64,000 nucleotides of DNA from an uncultured Anaeroplasmataceae bacterium. GTDB taxonomy: Bacteria > Bacillota_I > Bacilli_A > Acholeplasmatales > Anaeroplasmataceae. Below the pieces are notes generated by a model, which had not been told where the DNA came from, made no database searches, and worked only from the letters and a program-made list of their open reading frames with translations. Positions 35,705 through 44,864 of the stretch are shown here, one piece after another. Every line of letters starts with the position of its first letter. Positions within the stretch are counted from its first letter, which is position 1. Location of the stretch: NCBI GenBank assembly GCA_934229785.1, contig CAKQEA010000005.1:62001-126000 (forward strand), read 5' to 3'. The position numbers were made by a program, and so were the translations under genes.

Positions 35705-36190
35705 TCAAATTCTAAGAACAAAGTTAAAAGAGGATACAAAATCATCAAACTTAAACTTATCATTAATTATTATTTTCATATCATTAAGCTTTTTATCAAT
35801 AAAATATAAAGGACATTTTATTTTAAAATTAAAATTAAAAGCTTTAATACTTAAAAACAAATCAAATCCAGATTGTGATAAGAAATACAAAACACCAACA
35901 ATATCCTCACAATGTATAAAGTGAAGTGGTGAAGAATGGATTACATTAATTAAACATTTAAAAATCATTAAAATTGAAATAATTACCTCAATAGACCAAT
36001 CATAAAGAGTTTTAGAACCATAGCCATAATTATAAAATACTGCTAGTATAATATAAATACCTAATAATCCTAAAAACAGTAAAAGCATATATCTAATTGA
36101 TTTGTTACATACTGACAATGAAAGAACAAAAACAAATAATAACGTCAAAATATCAAAATTTTCAGTAATAAAATTGATTATAAAATTCAT
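35705..36190 (-). CDS. Membrane protein of unknown function
   Basis: 161 residues. About three hydrophobic segments lie in the first 90 residues (ILTLLFVFVLSLSV, YMLLLFLGLLGIYIILAVFY, IEVIISILMIFKCLI), then a polar C-terminal part rich in phenylalanine and lysine. AAGGAGTGGG precedes the ATG, so it is probably translated. I recognise no family. Position between a GT4 gene and the priming transferase suggests a polysaccharide role. A truncated larger membrane protein is possible. Confidence 0.5.
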   Translation of the reverse strand: MNFIINFITENFDILTLLFVFVLSLSVCNKSIRYMLLLFLGLLGIYIILAVFYNYGYGSKTLYDWSIEVIISILMIFKCLINVIHSSPLHFIHCEDIVGVLYFLSQSGFDLFLSIKAFNFNFKIKCPLYFIDKKLNDMKIIINDKFKFDDFVSSFNFVLRI

Positions 36191-36294
36191 TTTCCCACTC
36201 CTTGCATAAATAATTTTGTAGACAAATCTTCTTATAACATTTTACCATTATTAACAACAAATTTCAACCTTTTCAAAATTATACGAATGTGAAA

Positions 36295-36320
36295 AACAAA
36301 AAAACCTCAAAAATGAGGTG
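36295..36320 (-). terminator. Intrinsic terminator after the first GT4 gene of locus A
   Basis: Minus-strand stem ACCTCA / TGAGGT with a 4-base loop, flanked by A/T runs that extend the stem and give seven T after it. It lies just past the stop of the 36342 gene and may partially separate that gene from the rest of the operon. Confidence 0.75.
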
Positions 36321-36341
36321 TTTTTCCAAATAATTTCAAAA

Positions 36342-37454
36342 TTATAAATTATTAATAATGTCTTTAATATTCTTCTTAAATTTGTCAAATAAAAATAATT
36401 CTTCTACTCTTTTCTTTGCATTTGATCCAAATTCTTGATGATTTAAAACATCTTTTATTGCATCAGCATATGCCTTAACATTTTCATTTTCAACTTCAAG
36501 ACCTGATATATTATTAAGGCTAACATAATTAACCCCAGATCCTGGAATATTAAATGTTATACAAGGCTTTCCATAATACATAGCTTCAGCTAGTCCAATT
36601 CCAAATGCTTCATTTTTAGTAATTGATGGAAAACAAAATATGTCACATGCTAAAAAATTAGCCTTCAATTCATCATCTGATATTCTTCCAAGAAATTCTA
36701 TCTTATTGTCATTTTTAGCCTCTTCTTTTAATGAATCTGTTAATGGACCCTTACCACCAATTAATATTTTATAATTATCATCTAAAAATTTACTTGCTTT
36801 AATAAGATATGTTATTCCTTTGTATTCTACATGTCTACCAAAAGCAAAACAAATTATTTTACCTTTATATTTTTCTTTTATCTCATTAGCCATTTCAACA
36901 TGCTTCTCATTATATTCAATTCTATCATTACTTACACAACATGGTACAACAAAGCATTTATCCTTATATTCACTTAACCATGGACTACCTTCTATATAAT
37001 TAGGACTTGTAGCAATAATTTTATCAGCATATTTAAGTAATCTTTTATTTTGACCTTTAAACAAAACTCTTAATAGTTTTTGTTTAGTAATATCAAGATG
37101 CCAATAAAGAACAAATTTAAATCTTTTATGTTTCAAATGTTTTTCCAAAAAACTTGCAACAAAAGGATTTGGATAATGGAATATAACAATATCTGGTTCA
37201 TATTCCTTTAAAACTTTTTTCAAAATCTTTCCATAGGATAATGCTATAGATTGCGAAGCAATTTTAACTTGACAATTAACTCTTGTTACCTCTACACCAT
37301 CAACACTATCTGTAATAGTTCCTTTTTCATGATTGAAACACAAAATTCTAACTTCGTATTCATCCTTTAAAGAATTTGCTACATCACGAGTAACCTGTTC
37401 TATTCCTCCTATATGAGGAAACATATAATTATCTATTTGTAATACCTTTTTCAT
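36342..37454 (-). CDS. GT4 family glycosyltransferase
   Basis: 370 residues, GT-B fold. The acceptor domain opens VLQIDNYMFPHIGGIEQVTR. The donor domain has FAFGRHVEYKGITYLIKA near 205 and FPSITKNEAFGIGLAEAMYY near 275 with the E-x7-E motif. It resembles mannosyl/galactosyl transferases of capsule loci. First gene of locus A; AAGGAGC precedes the ATG. The next upstream 277 bases (37455-37731) contain no recognised gene. Confidence 0.9.
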   Translation of the reverse strand: MKKVLQIDNYMFPHIGGIEQVTRDVANSLKDEYEVRILCFNHEKGTITDSVDGVEVTRVNCQVKIASQSIALSYGKILKKVLKEYEPDIVIFHYPNPFVASFLEKHLKHKRFKFVLYWHLDITKQKLLRVLFKGQNKRLLKYADKIIATSPNYIEGSPWLSEYKDKCFVVPCCVSNDRIEYNEKHVEMANEIKEKYKGKIICFAFGRHVEYKGITYLIKASKFLDDNYKILIGGKGPLTDSLKEEAKNDNKIEFLGRISDDELKANFLACDIFCFPSITKNEAFGIGLAEAMYYGKPCITFNIPGSGVNYVSLNNISGLEVENENVKAYADAIKDVLNHQEFGSNAKKRVEELFLFDKFKKNIKDIINNL

Positions 37455-37731
37455 ATTTTGCTCCTTAAATTTAACTATATTAACTAACTTACAATATTTT
37501 TAAACTATAAATAACTCATATTAAGTATATCATAACTAAACAATAATAAAACATTATAATTATATAATTTCATCATTTCATTTTTTGTATAGTTTATCTT
37601 AATGTGTCTTTATAACTGTACTAACATCAGTATCACTTATTTAGTCGCACCGCTTTTTGATTTAAATCAATAATTATTGATTCCTTTCATTTGCTTTATC
37701 CATAATTTTTTAAAATAAATTATTTTTATTT

Positions 37732-39657
37732 CTATTCTTTAACATTGATTATTCCACTTATATTTTCAATTACCAGATTATAAACTTTCGGAGTGCAAAT
37801 TACATATTTATATGGATTTAAGCTTATCAGTAACCTACTATTCAAATGTATAAATCCATCTAATTCCTGTTTTATATTCATATCAATATTATTATGAAAT
37901 TTAATATATTCTCTGAGTAATAGTGCTTTTTCAAAAAATGATAACATACCAGTGTCTATATTCTTATAGTAATCTTCTTTCATAGGTTCTATTGTAACAC
38001 CAAATTTAGAATATATTTTATCAATTAAATCATTTTCATTTAAAGAATTATTTACCAAAAGATTATTAATATCATTAACAGTATTTGCATGTAACAATGA
38101 ACTAAGGTATCTATATTCAGAACTAGCATGCTTTCCTTCATAAAGCATTCTTAAATTCATAATCTTTTGATAATAATTAGTACAATTTTTTAAATGTTCC
38201 AAAACAAAATCATGAAAATCACCAAAATCAGCTTTTGTAATTTCAATTAGTCTTGCATTACCATCAAAATTTTGCAAATAATTAATAGAACCAATATTAT
38301 TTTTTTTATCAATTGCAGCATATTTTGCGAATACACAATCATGCGATAATAATAAAGTTGTTTTGTTATTTAATCTTGAAATGATTAAATCTGAAATAAT
38401 CTTTCTTCGACATTCATCATATGATGAAACAGGATCATCTATTAAAACCATAATATCTTCAATCTTTTCTACAGTTAATATAAAAAATATTAGTGATATT
38501 ATATTCTTTTCTCCAGATGATAACTTATTTCTACTATCTTTATTATTAGAATCATTAATATGAACAAGTTTATAATCATTAATTTTTCCCTGATTATATT
38601 TTGCTGAAATCTTATATGGAATACCAAATCTATTAATTAATCTATTAATAGAATTAGTTTTTTTGCTTAATAATTTAGCAGTTTTTTTCTTTGAATTATC
38701 ATACTTATTTTTTAATATATCTATATGTGAATTTATATTCTCAATAGGTTCTTTTAATTCTGGGAAAAAATCATATAATGTTTTTTCAATTTTAATCAAA
38801 TCAATTATTCTAATTGTCTCATCTAATCTTTTTAATAAAATCAAATAATCATTTACTTTTTGATAAGAAGTACATGCTAATGACATATTTATAATATTAT
38901 CCATCATCGAATGCATTGCAGCAGATGTACTTTTTATTGATTTACCCATTATTCGTTCATAATCGATTTTTTCGTTTTTAAATGATTTTAAACTTTTTGA
39001 ATCAAATGTAATATAAGCATCAAGCTTACTAGAAAATTTTTTACTTAACTTCTTACCGCAAAAAGGGCATTCATTTTGCTTTTTATAATTAAGACCTTCA
39101 ATAATCCAATCAAATTTTCCTTCTTCTAACGCTTCAATTTCTTTATAAATTCTATTACCTTTCATACTATCTATGGAATTAACCATCTTTACCAGATGAG
39201 AACTCTTTTTTAATCCATTTTCTTTATTAAGAGAATTTGCACCTAAGTTTTTTACTATATTATAAATTAAATCAAATCTATCCTTTGTTTCATGCAATTT
39301 ATTTTCAAGATTGGAAATAAAGACATTAAAGCTATTTTGTGCTTTTTTATATTCCATTTCATCATCAATTAAGATTGGATAAATAAAATCATTTCCATCT
39401 CCTTCAAAATAATTTCTAATAGTAGATTCATTAAAAATAAAATACTTATTTTTTTCTGGTAAATTTCCATCTATTAGCACTTCAATTTCATTTAAAGAAC
39501 CGAATTGTTTATTATCTTCTAGATTATCATCAGTAATTGCATTTGTTATCGATGATTTTCCAGAGCCTGAAATACCGAATAAATAATTTATTTTACCATC
39601 TTCTAAATGATAATTTAGTTCTGTAATATTTTTATAATTTTTAATACTTATTTTCAT
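37732..39657 (-). CDS. Zinc-hook-like AAA/ABC ATPase (RloC/AAA_13-like), putative defence protein
   Basis: 641 residues. Walker A is GISGSGKS at 28-35. A coiled-coil region spans about 100-340, with CPFC at 197-200 like a zinc hook. The ABC signature LSSGEK is at 379-384, Walker B IMVLIDDP at 402-409 and the H-loop LLLSHD at 435-440. This is the layout of AAA_13/RloC-like ATPases. The C-terminal 160 residues contain R503-x3-E507 and a histidine at 604 (GFIHLNS). That spacing recalls the Arg/Glu/His set of PrrC/RloC anticodon nucleases, but overall similarity is not visible. The start overlaps the upstream KAP-type gene as ATGA, so the two act together. Confidence 0.75.
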   Translation of the reverse strand: MKISIKNYKNITELNYHLEDGKINYLFGISGSGKSSITNAITDDNLEDNKQFGSLNEIEVLIDGNLPEKNKYFIFNESTIRNYFEGDGNDFIYPILIDDEMEYKKAQNSFNVFISNLENKLHETKDRFDLIYNIVKNLGANSLNKENGLKKSSHLVKMVNSIDSMKGNRIYKEIEALEEGKFDWIIEGLNYKKQNECPFCGKKLSKKFSSKLDAYITFDSKSLKSFKNEKIDYERIMGKSIKSTSAAMHSMMDNIINMSLACTSYQKVNDYLILLKRLDETIRIIDLIKIEKTLYDFFPELKEPIENINSHIDILKNKYDNSKKKTAKLLSKKTNSINRLINRFGIPYKISAKYNQGKINDYKLVHINDSNNKDSRNKLSSGEKNIISLIFFILTVEKIEDIMVLIDDPVSSYDECRRKIISDLIISRLNNKTTLLLSHDCVFAKYAAIDKKNNIGSINYLQNFDGNARLIEITKADFGDFHDFVLEHLKNCTNYYQKIMNLRMLYEGKHASSEYRYLSSLLHANTVNDINNLLVNNSLNENDLIDKIYSKFGVTIEPMKEDYYKNIDTGMLSFFEKALLLREYIKFHNNIDMNIKQELDGFIHLNSRLLISLNPYKYVICTPKVYNLVIENISGIINVKE

Positions 39658-41453
39658 ATTTTTTCAACTTTCTCTTTTATTTCATTAAGATTAATATCTA
39701 GGTAATTTATGACCCATATTATTCTTTCAGGGATGTATTTTAAATCTAAGTTTTTCATTAAATAATTCTTTATTTCTTCTTTTAACTTTAAATCTTTAAC
39801 AATAAACCTTAATGAATCACGACATTCAACAAATTCCCATTCCTTTAAATCTTCTTTTTTTAAAAAGATAATAAAAACCTGTTCAACAATCCATTTTGAT
39901 AATTCATCAAACAATGGTGATACTATATCATCCTGCATTCTTATTTGATTAATAAAATTATTCATATTATTATATGAATTCTTTAAATCACAAGAATATC
40001 CTGAATATAAATTTGTTTTATATTTAGAAATTACTCTTTGAATTAATATAGTTATTAATTTCCTATGAATATCTTTTATAATATTTTGTTGCTTTTCATC
40101 ATCAATAAAAAAATAATTAATAGTTTGCAATTCACCATCATAATCATATCCTTCATCAATAACCATTATCGAAATATAATTAAAAAGCTTTTTCTCTAGT
40201 TCATCATAATATCCCTTATTAAAAGCATCATTACATATATCATTATAAAGATATTTTATAAGTACATAATTAACATATAATGAAATGTAATCATATTCGC
40301 CATTATCCACTAATGAATTATTAATTTCAGAAATAATTCTTTGAATTTCAGTTTTTTTATTATATTTTAATATTATTTTTGAAACATAATCAGGAAAATT
40401 TTTCTTTAAACTTCTATGTTGTTCTAATGTGATTTTATCTAAACCAGCAAAATCATTTTTGTAAACCATATCATAAATTAAATCAATAATATTTTTTAGG
40501 CAACCTTGTTTTACAATTTTATATTTTTCATCATCAAGTAATATTTCTTTAAATATGTCTTTATTAGAATATTTACTATATTTTTTATTAATTTCTTTTT
40601 TTATTGACTCTTCATCTGCATTTTCTTTTGACCATTTTGAATAAATATTTTTAGTTCGTACATCATAATCAATTTTATCTTTAATATATTTATCTTTATC
40701 AATTAAGCAATTATAAATATTATTCATAGCATCAAAAACAATATTCCACACAATAACATTAATTTCCTTATCTGAATATTCTTCGTATGTTTTATTAAAC
40801 TTTAATATAGTTCTTAAATTTTTACATTTTTTAAAATCTATAGGTAACGTATTATTAATTACATTAGCAAATGCCTTTTCAGTTGGAATTTCAATAATTA
40901 CTTCTTCATCAACTACTTTTTCTTTAAATCCATTAAAATCTTTTATATCCTCCTTAGAATTAAGGCTTGATTTATTAGCGATAAGTATTATTTTTGTATT
41001 TTCTATTTTTAAAGAGTCAATAAAACCAAATAATTCAGTAATTGAAAGCTTTCTATCTTTTCTCTCAATATCATCTAAAACAATTAGGAATGGTTTAGAA
41101 TGCTTTTCTTTATATTCGTTTTTTATAAATAATTTAAATAAGCCTGATAACTGAAAATTGAAACCTAAGCCTACTCCTGGGATATCTTGAGATACTTTGG
41201 GATTTAATTCTTTTACATATTTATATATTTTATTCCCAACATATATATCATTTATAAACTTTGAATTCAATTCTGAAACGCTTTCAACACCAAACAATGA
41301 CATATCATAAACTCTAAATTTTTCCACTTCTTTAGATTTTTTAATTCCATCTATCAATGTTGTCTTTCCCACTCCCCATGGACCTTCCAATAATAAAACA
41401 TTAGATTTTGGATTTGATAAAAATTCAAGTATTCTATCTTTTATATTGTCCAT
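39654..41453 (-). CDS. KAP-type P-loop NTPase, putative defence protein
   Basis: About 599 residues. Walker A is EGPWGVGKTTLI near 23-34, the typical GxWGxGKT form of KAP-family NTPases. Walker B is FLIVLDDIERKD near 122-133, and TKIILIANKSSL near 154-164 looks like a sensor strand. The remaining 400 residues are helical with no recognised domain; no clear membrane helices are present, unlike some KAP proteins. ATG at 41453 has GGAG 8 bases upstream. It is the first gene of a two-gene operon with the zinc-hook ATPase. KAP NTPases occur in several anti-phage systems, where they act as sensors or scaffolds. Confidence 0.75.
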   Translation of the reverse strand: MDNIKDRILEFLSNPKSNVLLLEGPWGVGKTTLIDGIKKSKEVEKFRVYDMSLFGVESVSELNSKFINDIYVGNKIYKYVKELNPKVSQDIPGVGLGFNFQLSGLFKLFIKNEYKEKHSKPFLIVLDDIERKDRKLSITELFGFIDSLKIENTKIILIANKSSLNSKEDIKDFNGFKEKVVDEEVIIEIPTEKAFANVINNTLPIDFKKCKNLRTILKFNKTYEEYSDKEINVIVWNIVFDAMNNIYNCLIDKDKYIKDKIDYDVRTKNIYSKWSKENADEESIKKEINKKYSKYSNKDIFKEILLDDEKYKIVKQGCLKNIIDLIYDMVYKNDFAGLDKITLEQHRSLKKNFPDYVSKIILKYNKKTEIQRIISEINNSLVDNGEYDYISLYVNYVLIKYLYNDICNDAFNKGYYDELEKKLFNYISIMVIDEGYDYDGELQTINYFFIDDEKQQNIIKDIHRKLITILIQRVISKYKTNLYSGYSCDLKNSYNNMNNFINQIRMQDDIVSPLFDELSKWIVEQVFIIFLKKEDLKEWEFVECRDSLRFIVKDLKLKEEIKNYLMKNLDLKYIPERIIWVINYLDINLNEIKEKVEKI

Positions 41454-41564
41454 ACTTTTTACTCCTCTCATATAATTGTACCTATTAAAGTTTTTATCTT
41501 CTTAAAACAAAAACTGATAAACAGAATATGAAGCACTTATGCAAAATATTATAAACATCTTTAT

Positions 41565-41598
41565 AAATAAAAAAATAGGTGTTTTATTATCCACCTAT
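41565..41598 (-). terminator. Intrinsic terminator downstream of the ugd remnant
   Basis: Minus-strand stem ATAGGTG / CACCTAT (41575-41581, 41592-41598) with a 10-base loop, followed by seven T. It isolates the ATPase operon from the ugd remnant. Confidence 0.82.
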
Positions 41599-41653
41599 GA
41601 TTTTAACATATAAATTGTCATACTTGAAGAGTTTTTACACATTTTTGTAAAAA

Positions 41654-42126
41654 TTAATCTCTTCTAAATAGATCTCTTGTATATACTTTATCGCTTACGT
41701 CATCAAGACAATTATCATACCTATTTGCAACAATAACATCACACATAGCTTTGAATTTGTCTAAATTATGAATAACCCATTTTCAAAAAAGTAATCATCA
41801 TTAAGTGTTGGCTCATAAATAATAATGTTAGCACCCTTAGCTCTCATTCTCTTCATTACACCCTGAATTGACGATTGTCTAAAGTTATCACTATTCGATT
41901 TCATTGTTAATCTATATACACCAACCGTAACTTTTTTACCTGGTATACCACCATCATCTAAAGAATCATCTTCTCCATAATATCCAGCTTTTCTTAAAAT
42001 TTCTTCAGCAATAAAATCCTTTCTAGTTCTATTAGATTCAACTATCGCCGAAATTAAATTTTCAGGAACATCTTTAAGAATTATAAAAAATTCAGAAAGT
42101 GAAGACAAACTTGATGAAGCAGCCAT
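41654..42126 (-). pseudogene. 3' fragment of UDP-glucose 6-dehydrogenase gene, frameshifted
   Basis: Homology to the C-terminal part of Ugd begins at [20 protein letters not shown] and runs through [21 protein letters not shown] frameshift near 41771-41780 moves the reading to [20 protein letters not shown], then [10 protein letters not shown] and a stop at 41654. The N-terminal two thirds are missing; the first 20 or so residues, rich in serine, do not match the family. Remnant of a former UDP-glucuronate gene of a capsule locus. Confidence 0.85.
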
Positions 42127-42182
42127 TAGAAAATTCCTACCATATTCTGAAACTTTACCAGAAAGCTTAAAGGTTGTAAAAT

Positions 42183-42250
42183 AAACCTAATTTAGGTTTT
42201 TTTGTGTTGTTATAAAAAAATTATCCCCAACTTTTTGTTGAGGATTTTTT
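42183..42250. terminator. Two adjacent terminator-like hairpins
   Basis: First: AAACCT / AGGTTT with a 5-base loop then TTTTTTT on the plus strand (42183-42203). Second: ATCCCCAAC / GTTGAGGAT with one mismatch, then TTTTTT on the plus strand (42223-42250); on the minus strand the mismatch becomes a G-U pair. No intact gene is placed to use them, so they are probably left from deleted genes. The rest of 42127-42547 shows nothing recognisable. Confidence 0.6.
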
Positions 42251-42547
42251 ATTATAATTATATTTTTGTGCTTAAAATAGGACATCGACCATTAGTGTTA
42301 ATGATTATGAATACATGACGTTCCTTTTTTAATGCTTACATATAAATTTAATTAAAGAAAAAATGTTTTTTGTTGGAATAGAATTTTTTAATTTTAATAA
42401 TGTATAAAATTATAACATTAACTTTGTATTACTTCTAAATTATCTTTAAATACAAAAAAATACTATTTGTTTACAATATTAACCAATTAAAACTAATTAG
42501 GGGCAGGAGTAGAAAACCTCACTTGAATATTTTTTTAATGAAAAAAA

Positions 42548-42575
42548 TTGAATTAATGCTAAAAAATGTTATAAT
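42548..42575 (+). promoter_or_regulatory. Promoter of the Wzz-like gene
   Basis: TTGAAT (42548-42553), 16-base spacer, TATAAT (42570-42575) preceded by TGT as an extended -10. It lies about 50 bases before the start codon. Confidence 0.65.
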
Positions 42576-42624
42576 ATAATCATAATATAAATGAAATTGT
42601 AGAAAGGTGGTTTATTATTTTTTT

Positions 42625-44016
42625 ATGAATGATAATGACATTTTAGATGAAGAAAAAGAAAAAACTATCTCTCTGGCTGATATTATTAGCTGGATTTTAA
42701 GAGGTAAATTACCTGCATTAATTACTGCAGCAGTCTTACTGGTTTTAAGTCTAATTGCTTTAGTTTTTATCCTAAATCCTAGTAAACAGATTTATGAAGT
42801 CGAATTTGACTATTCTAGTGTACCAGGTTTATCAGATGGAACATATATTGATGGTACAAAATTTAATTACCAAGATATAATTATTGAAAAAAATGTAAAT
42901 GTTATAATAGAGAACAATAAAAAAGCTTATCAAGCTAAAGAGACTAACTATGATTATTCAACAATAAATTTTACAAAACTATTTGAAAGTAATAAATTTA
43001 CGATTGATGTTAAAAGAATCTATTGGGATAATCAAAATTCAACTTCCGATACAGAACCTGAATTAAAGGCAACACATTATGTAATCCAAATGCCTCCTAA
43101 AGCATTTAAATCACAGGATCTTGCAAAAGCATTTGCTAAAGACTTAATTGAGTATCCTTTAATTAAAACTCAAGAGATGGTTGATGCAATGGATTTTACA
43201 GTTAACTTAAATATGTATAATAGTGTTTCAAGTTTTGAATCAAAACTATCATACTTACAATCACAAGTTGATCTACTTAAAGATGGATTTGCAAGTTTTA
43301 ATGGTACTACAGCTGGAACACAATATACTATAGATGGTGTAACTTATAATTTTACTTCTATCATTGCTTCTATTGATGATTATTTAAATACACAAAACTA
43401 CGATATTATGGACTCAGAGTTAAGTCAAAAAGGTTATGTAAATGATAAAGAAACAGCAAGAGATAAATATGATGTCCAAAAACAAAAGTTAATAGATGAG
43501 CATAATTATTTAGGAACACAAAAAACTGCAGTTGATGCAACATATTTAGAATTAAGTAATGCGATTAAAGACCAAGATAAAAATCTATCAAGTGATCAAA
43601 TTCTATCATTATTAACAAAAATTAATGATACATTAGTTAACCAAAGAACTAATTTAGATTTACAAATTGCAGCTAACGAAGAGGAACAAAGAAAGTTAGA
43701 TATAAAAATAAATGCTTTAGATAATATCTCTGATGATGAAAATAATGCATTTAAAACTAGACTTGATAATATTTATAATAGATTGTCTGAAGAAACAACT
43801 AAGTACGATAAAATCTATAAAACCATTACAACAAGAAATATGTATGTATATTATTTGAACTCTAACATAATTTCAACAACTGGTAGTATGAATTCATTAA
43901 TTGTTTATGGTGCTCCTATTATTATTGCATTAATTGCATTTGTTGCCGTTGGTTGGATATATGGATATGTAAAAACAAAAAAAGAGGAAAGTCAAATTCC
44001 AGTAGTAACTGAATAA
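42625..44016 (+). CDS. Wzz/chain-length-determinant-like membrane protein
   Basis: About 463 residues. One membrane helix is near the N-terminus (about 28-52, ALITAAVLLVLSLIALVFIL) and one near the C-terminus (about 425-447). They flank an extracellular region of about 370 residues with predicted coiled coil around 260-390 (rich in E, K, Q, L). This is the topology of polysaccharide co-polymerases. No kinase domain is attached, unlike the 61761-63164 protein. It is the only intact plus-strand gene of the polysaccharide area and has its own promoter. AAAGGTGG lies 13 bases before ATG 42625; a GTG at 42607 is an alternative. An intron tail begins directly after its stop. Confidence 0.72.
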   Translation: MNDNDILDEEKEKTISLADIISWILRGKLPALITAAVLLVLSLIALVFILNPSKQIYEVEFDYSSVPGLSDGTYIDGTKFNYQDIIIEKNVNVIIENNKKAYQAKETNYDYSTINFTKLFESNKFTIDVKRIYWDNQNSTSDTEPELKATHYVIQMPPKAFKSQDLAKAFAKDLIEYPLIKTQEMVDAMDFTVNLNMYNSVSSFESKLSYLQSQVDLLKDGFASFNGTTAGTQYTIDGVTYNFTSIIASIDDYLNTQNYDIMDSELSQKGYVNDKETARDKYDVQKQKLIDEHNYLGTQKTAVDATYLELSNAIKDQDKNLSSDQILSLLTKINDTLVNQRTNLDLQIAANEEEQRKLDIKINALDNISDDENNAFKTRLDNIYNRLSEETTKYDKIYKTITTRNMYVYYLNSNIISTTGSMNSLIVYGAPIIIALIAFVAVGWIYGYVKTKKEESQIPVVTE

Positions 44017-44017
44017 T

Positions 44018-44460
44018 AGGGTAGAGAGAAAATAAATATTTCCGTCCCTCCCATTACACCGTACGTACGGGTCTCGTATACGGCGCTACATTTATATTTT
44101 ACACATACTACTAAGATAGTAGTCCAAAGGGTTGACTAGTTTAGGTCTACCCTTTTTCTTATTGGCTTGAGCTAAAACTTTAGGACTTAGTATATAATTA
44201 ACAACATCCATACCACTTCTTTGATACCAACCAAGTCTTGAATTTGCTACCTTAAAGATATTTTCTTCATCAAAATTGAACTTATACGCTTTATTAATCT
44301 TTTGTAGATTCTTGTAGATTGTTAGTGGTTTCTTCCGCTGTTTTATAATTATTATTCTTATTTTATGTCTTAACCATTGTCTAAATTTATTCATGGAAAT
44401 CTTCATATTTCCAATTCTAAAATGATTTATCCAATCTCGGATAATTTGATTAAGTTTAAT
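44018..44460 (-). mobile_element. 3' remnant of a group II intron (maturase C-terminus, domains V and VI)
   Basis: The minus strand encodes the last part of a group II intron reverse transcriptase/maturase: KLNQIIRDWINHFRIGNMK, KFRQWLRHKIRIIIIKQRKK and NPLDYYLSSMC, ending at 44092. Next comes a domain V hairpin at about 44057-44088 (CGCCGTATACGAGACC with CGTACGTACGGTG) and domain VI ending in CTCTCTACCCTAT. The 5' part is lost at the junction with the ISL3-like remnant near 44461. Such a fragment cannot splice or move alone. Confidence 0.85.
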
Positions 44461-44466
44461 AAAAAG

Positions 44467-44826
44467 CACCTCATTTGATATAATGGAATTGTTAAAAGAA
44501 ACCAAAAATCAATATGAGGTGTTTTTTATATATTAGATAACATTATTGTAAAAAAATTAGGTATCATAACCGACAAAATTGATTTAGAAAAATCTTATAT
44601 TAGTTATGATTCTAACACTAACTATAAAATCATAGAAATGTATTTAAAAAAAGAGGATGAAATTATTTGTTCAATTTGTGGTTCCACCAACATTATCACT
44701 AGAGGAACCAAATGTAACGTTATTAAAACGACTAGGCAAAACATGCAAAATATCATCATGAATATACATAGGAGACAATATAAGTGTTCTTGTGATCGCG
44801 TATTCTTACAATATCAGCTTCGTTAG
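44467..44826 (+). mobile_element. ISL3-like insertion sequence remnant (left end and transposase N-terminus)
   Basis: The left end is CACCTCATTTGATATAATG with a subterminal repeat ATATGAGGTG. Then a frame from about 44533 reads LDNIIVKKLGIITDKIDLEK and YLKKEDEIICSICGSTNIIT (zinc-ribbon CxxC), the N-terminus of an ISL3-type transposase, up to YKCSCDRVF where it stops at 44826. The first codon is ATA where the copy at 14.0 kb has ATG. The catalytic part and right end are missing. It is inserted into or joined to the group II intron maturase. Confidence 0.78.
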
Positions 44827-44844
44827 CCAGAAGCTGATATTGTA
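44807..44844. repeat. Perfect 15-bp inverted repeat with 8-base loop
   Basis: TACAATATCAGCTTC (44807-44821) and GAAGCTGATATTGTA (44830-44844) are perfect inverted copies. No T-run follows on either strand, so it is not a normal terminator. It sits exactly where the transposase homology ends and downstream of the 44865 gene. Confidence 0.85.
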
Positions 44845-44864
44845 GATATTTATTACCATTAAAA

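Noticed and set aside
39654..41453. Assignment of the KAP/zinc-hook pair to Zorya, Gabija, Lamassu or Septu
   Set aside because: Domain content does not fit: no MotA/MotB or helicase, no UvrD-like partner, no LmuA nuclease and no HNH partner are adjacent.
44807..44844. Inverted repeat as terminator of the 44865 gene
   Set aside because: No T-run follows the stem on the minus strand.
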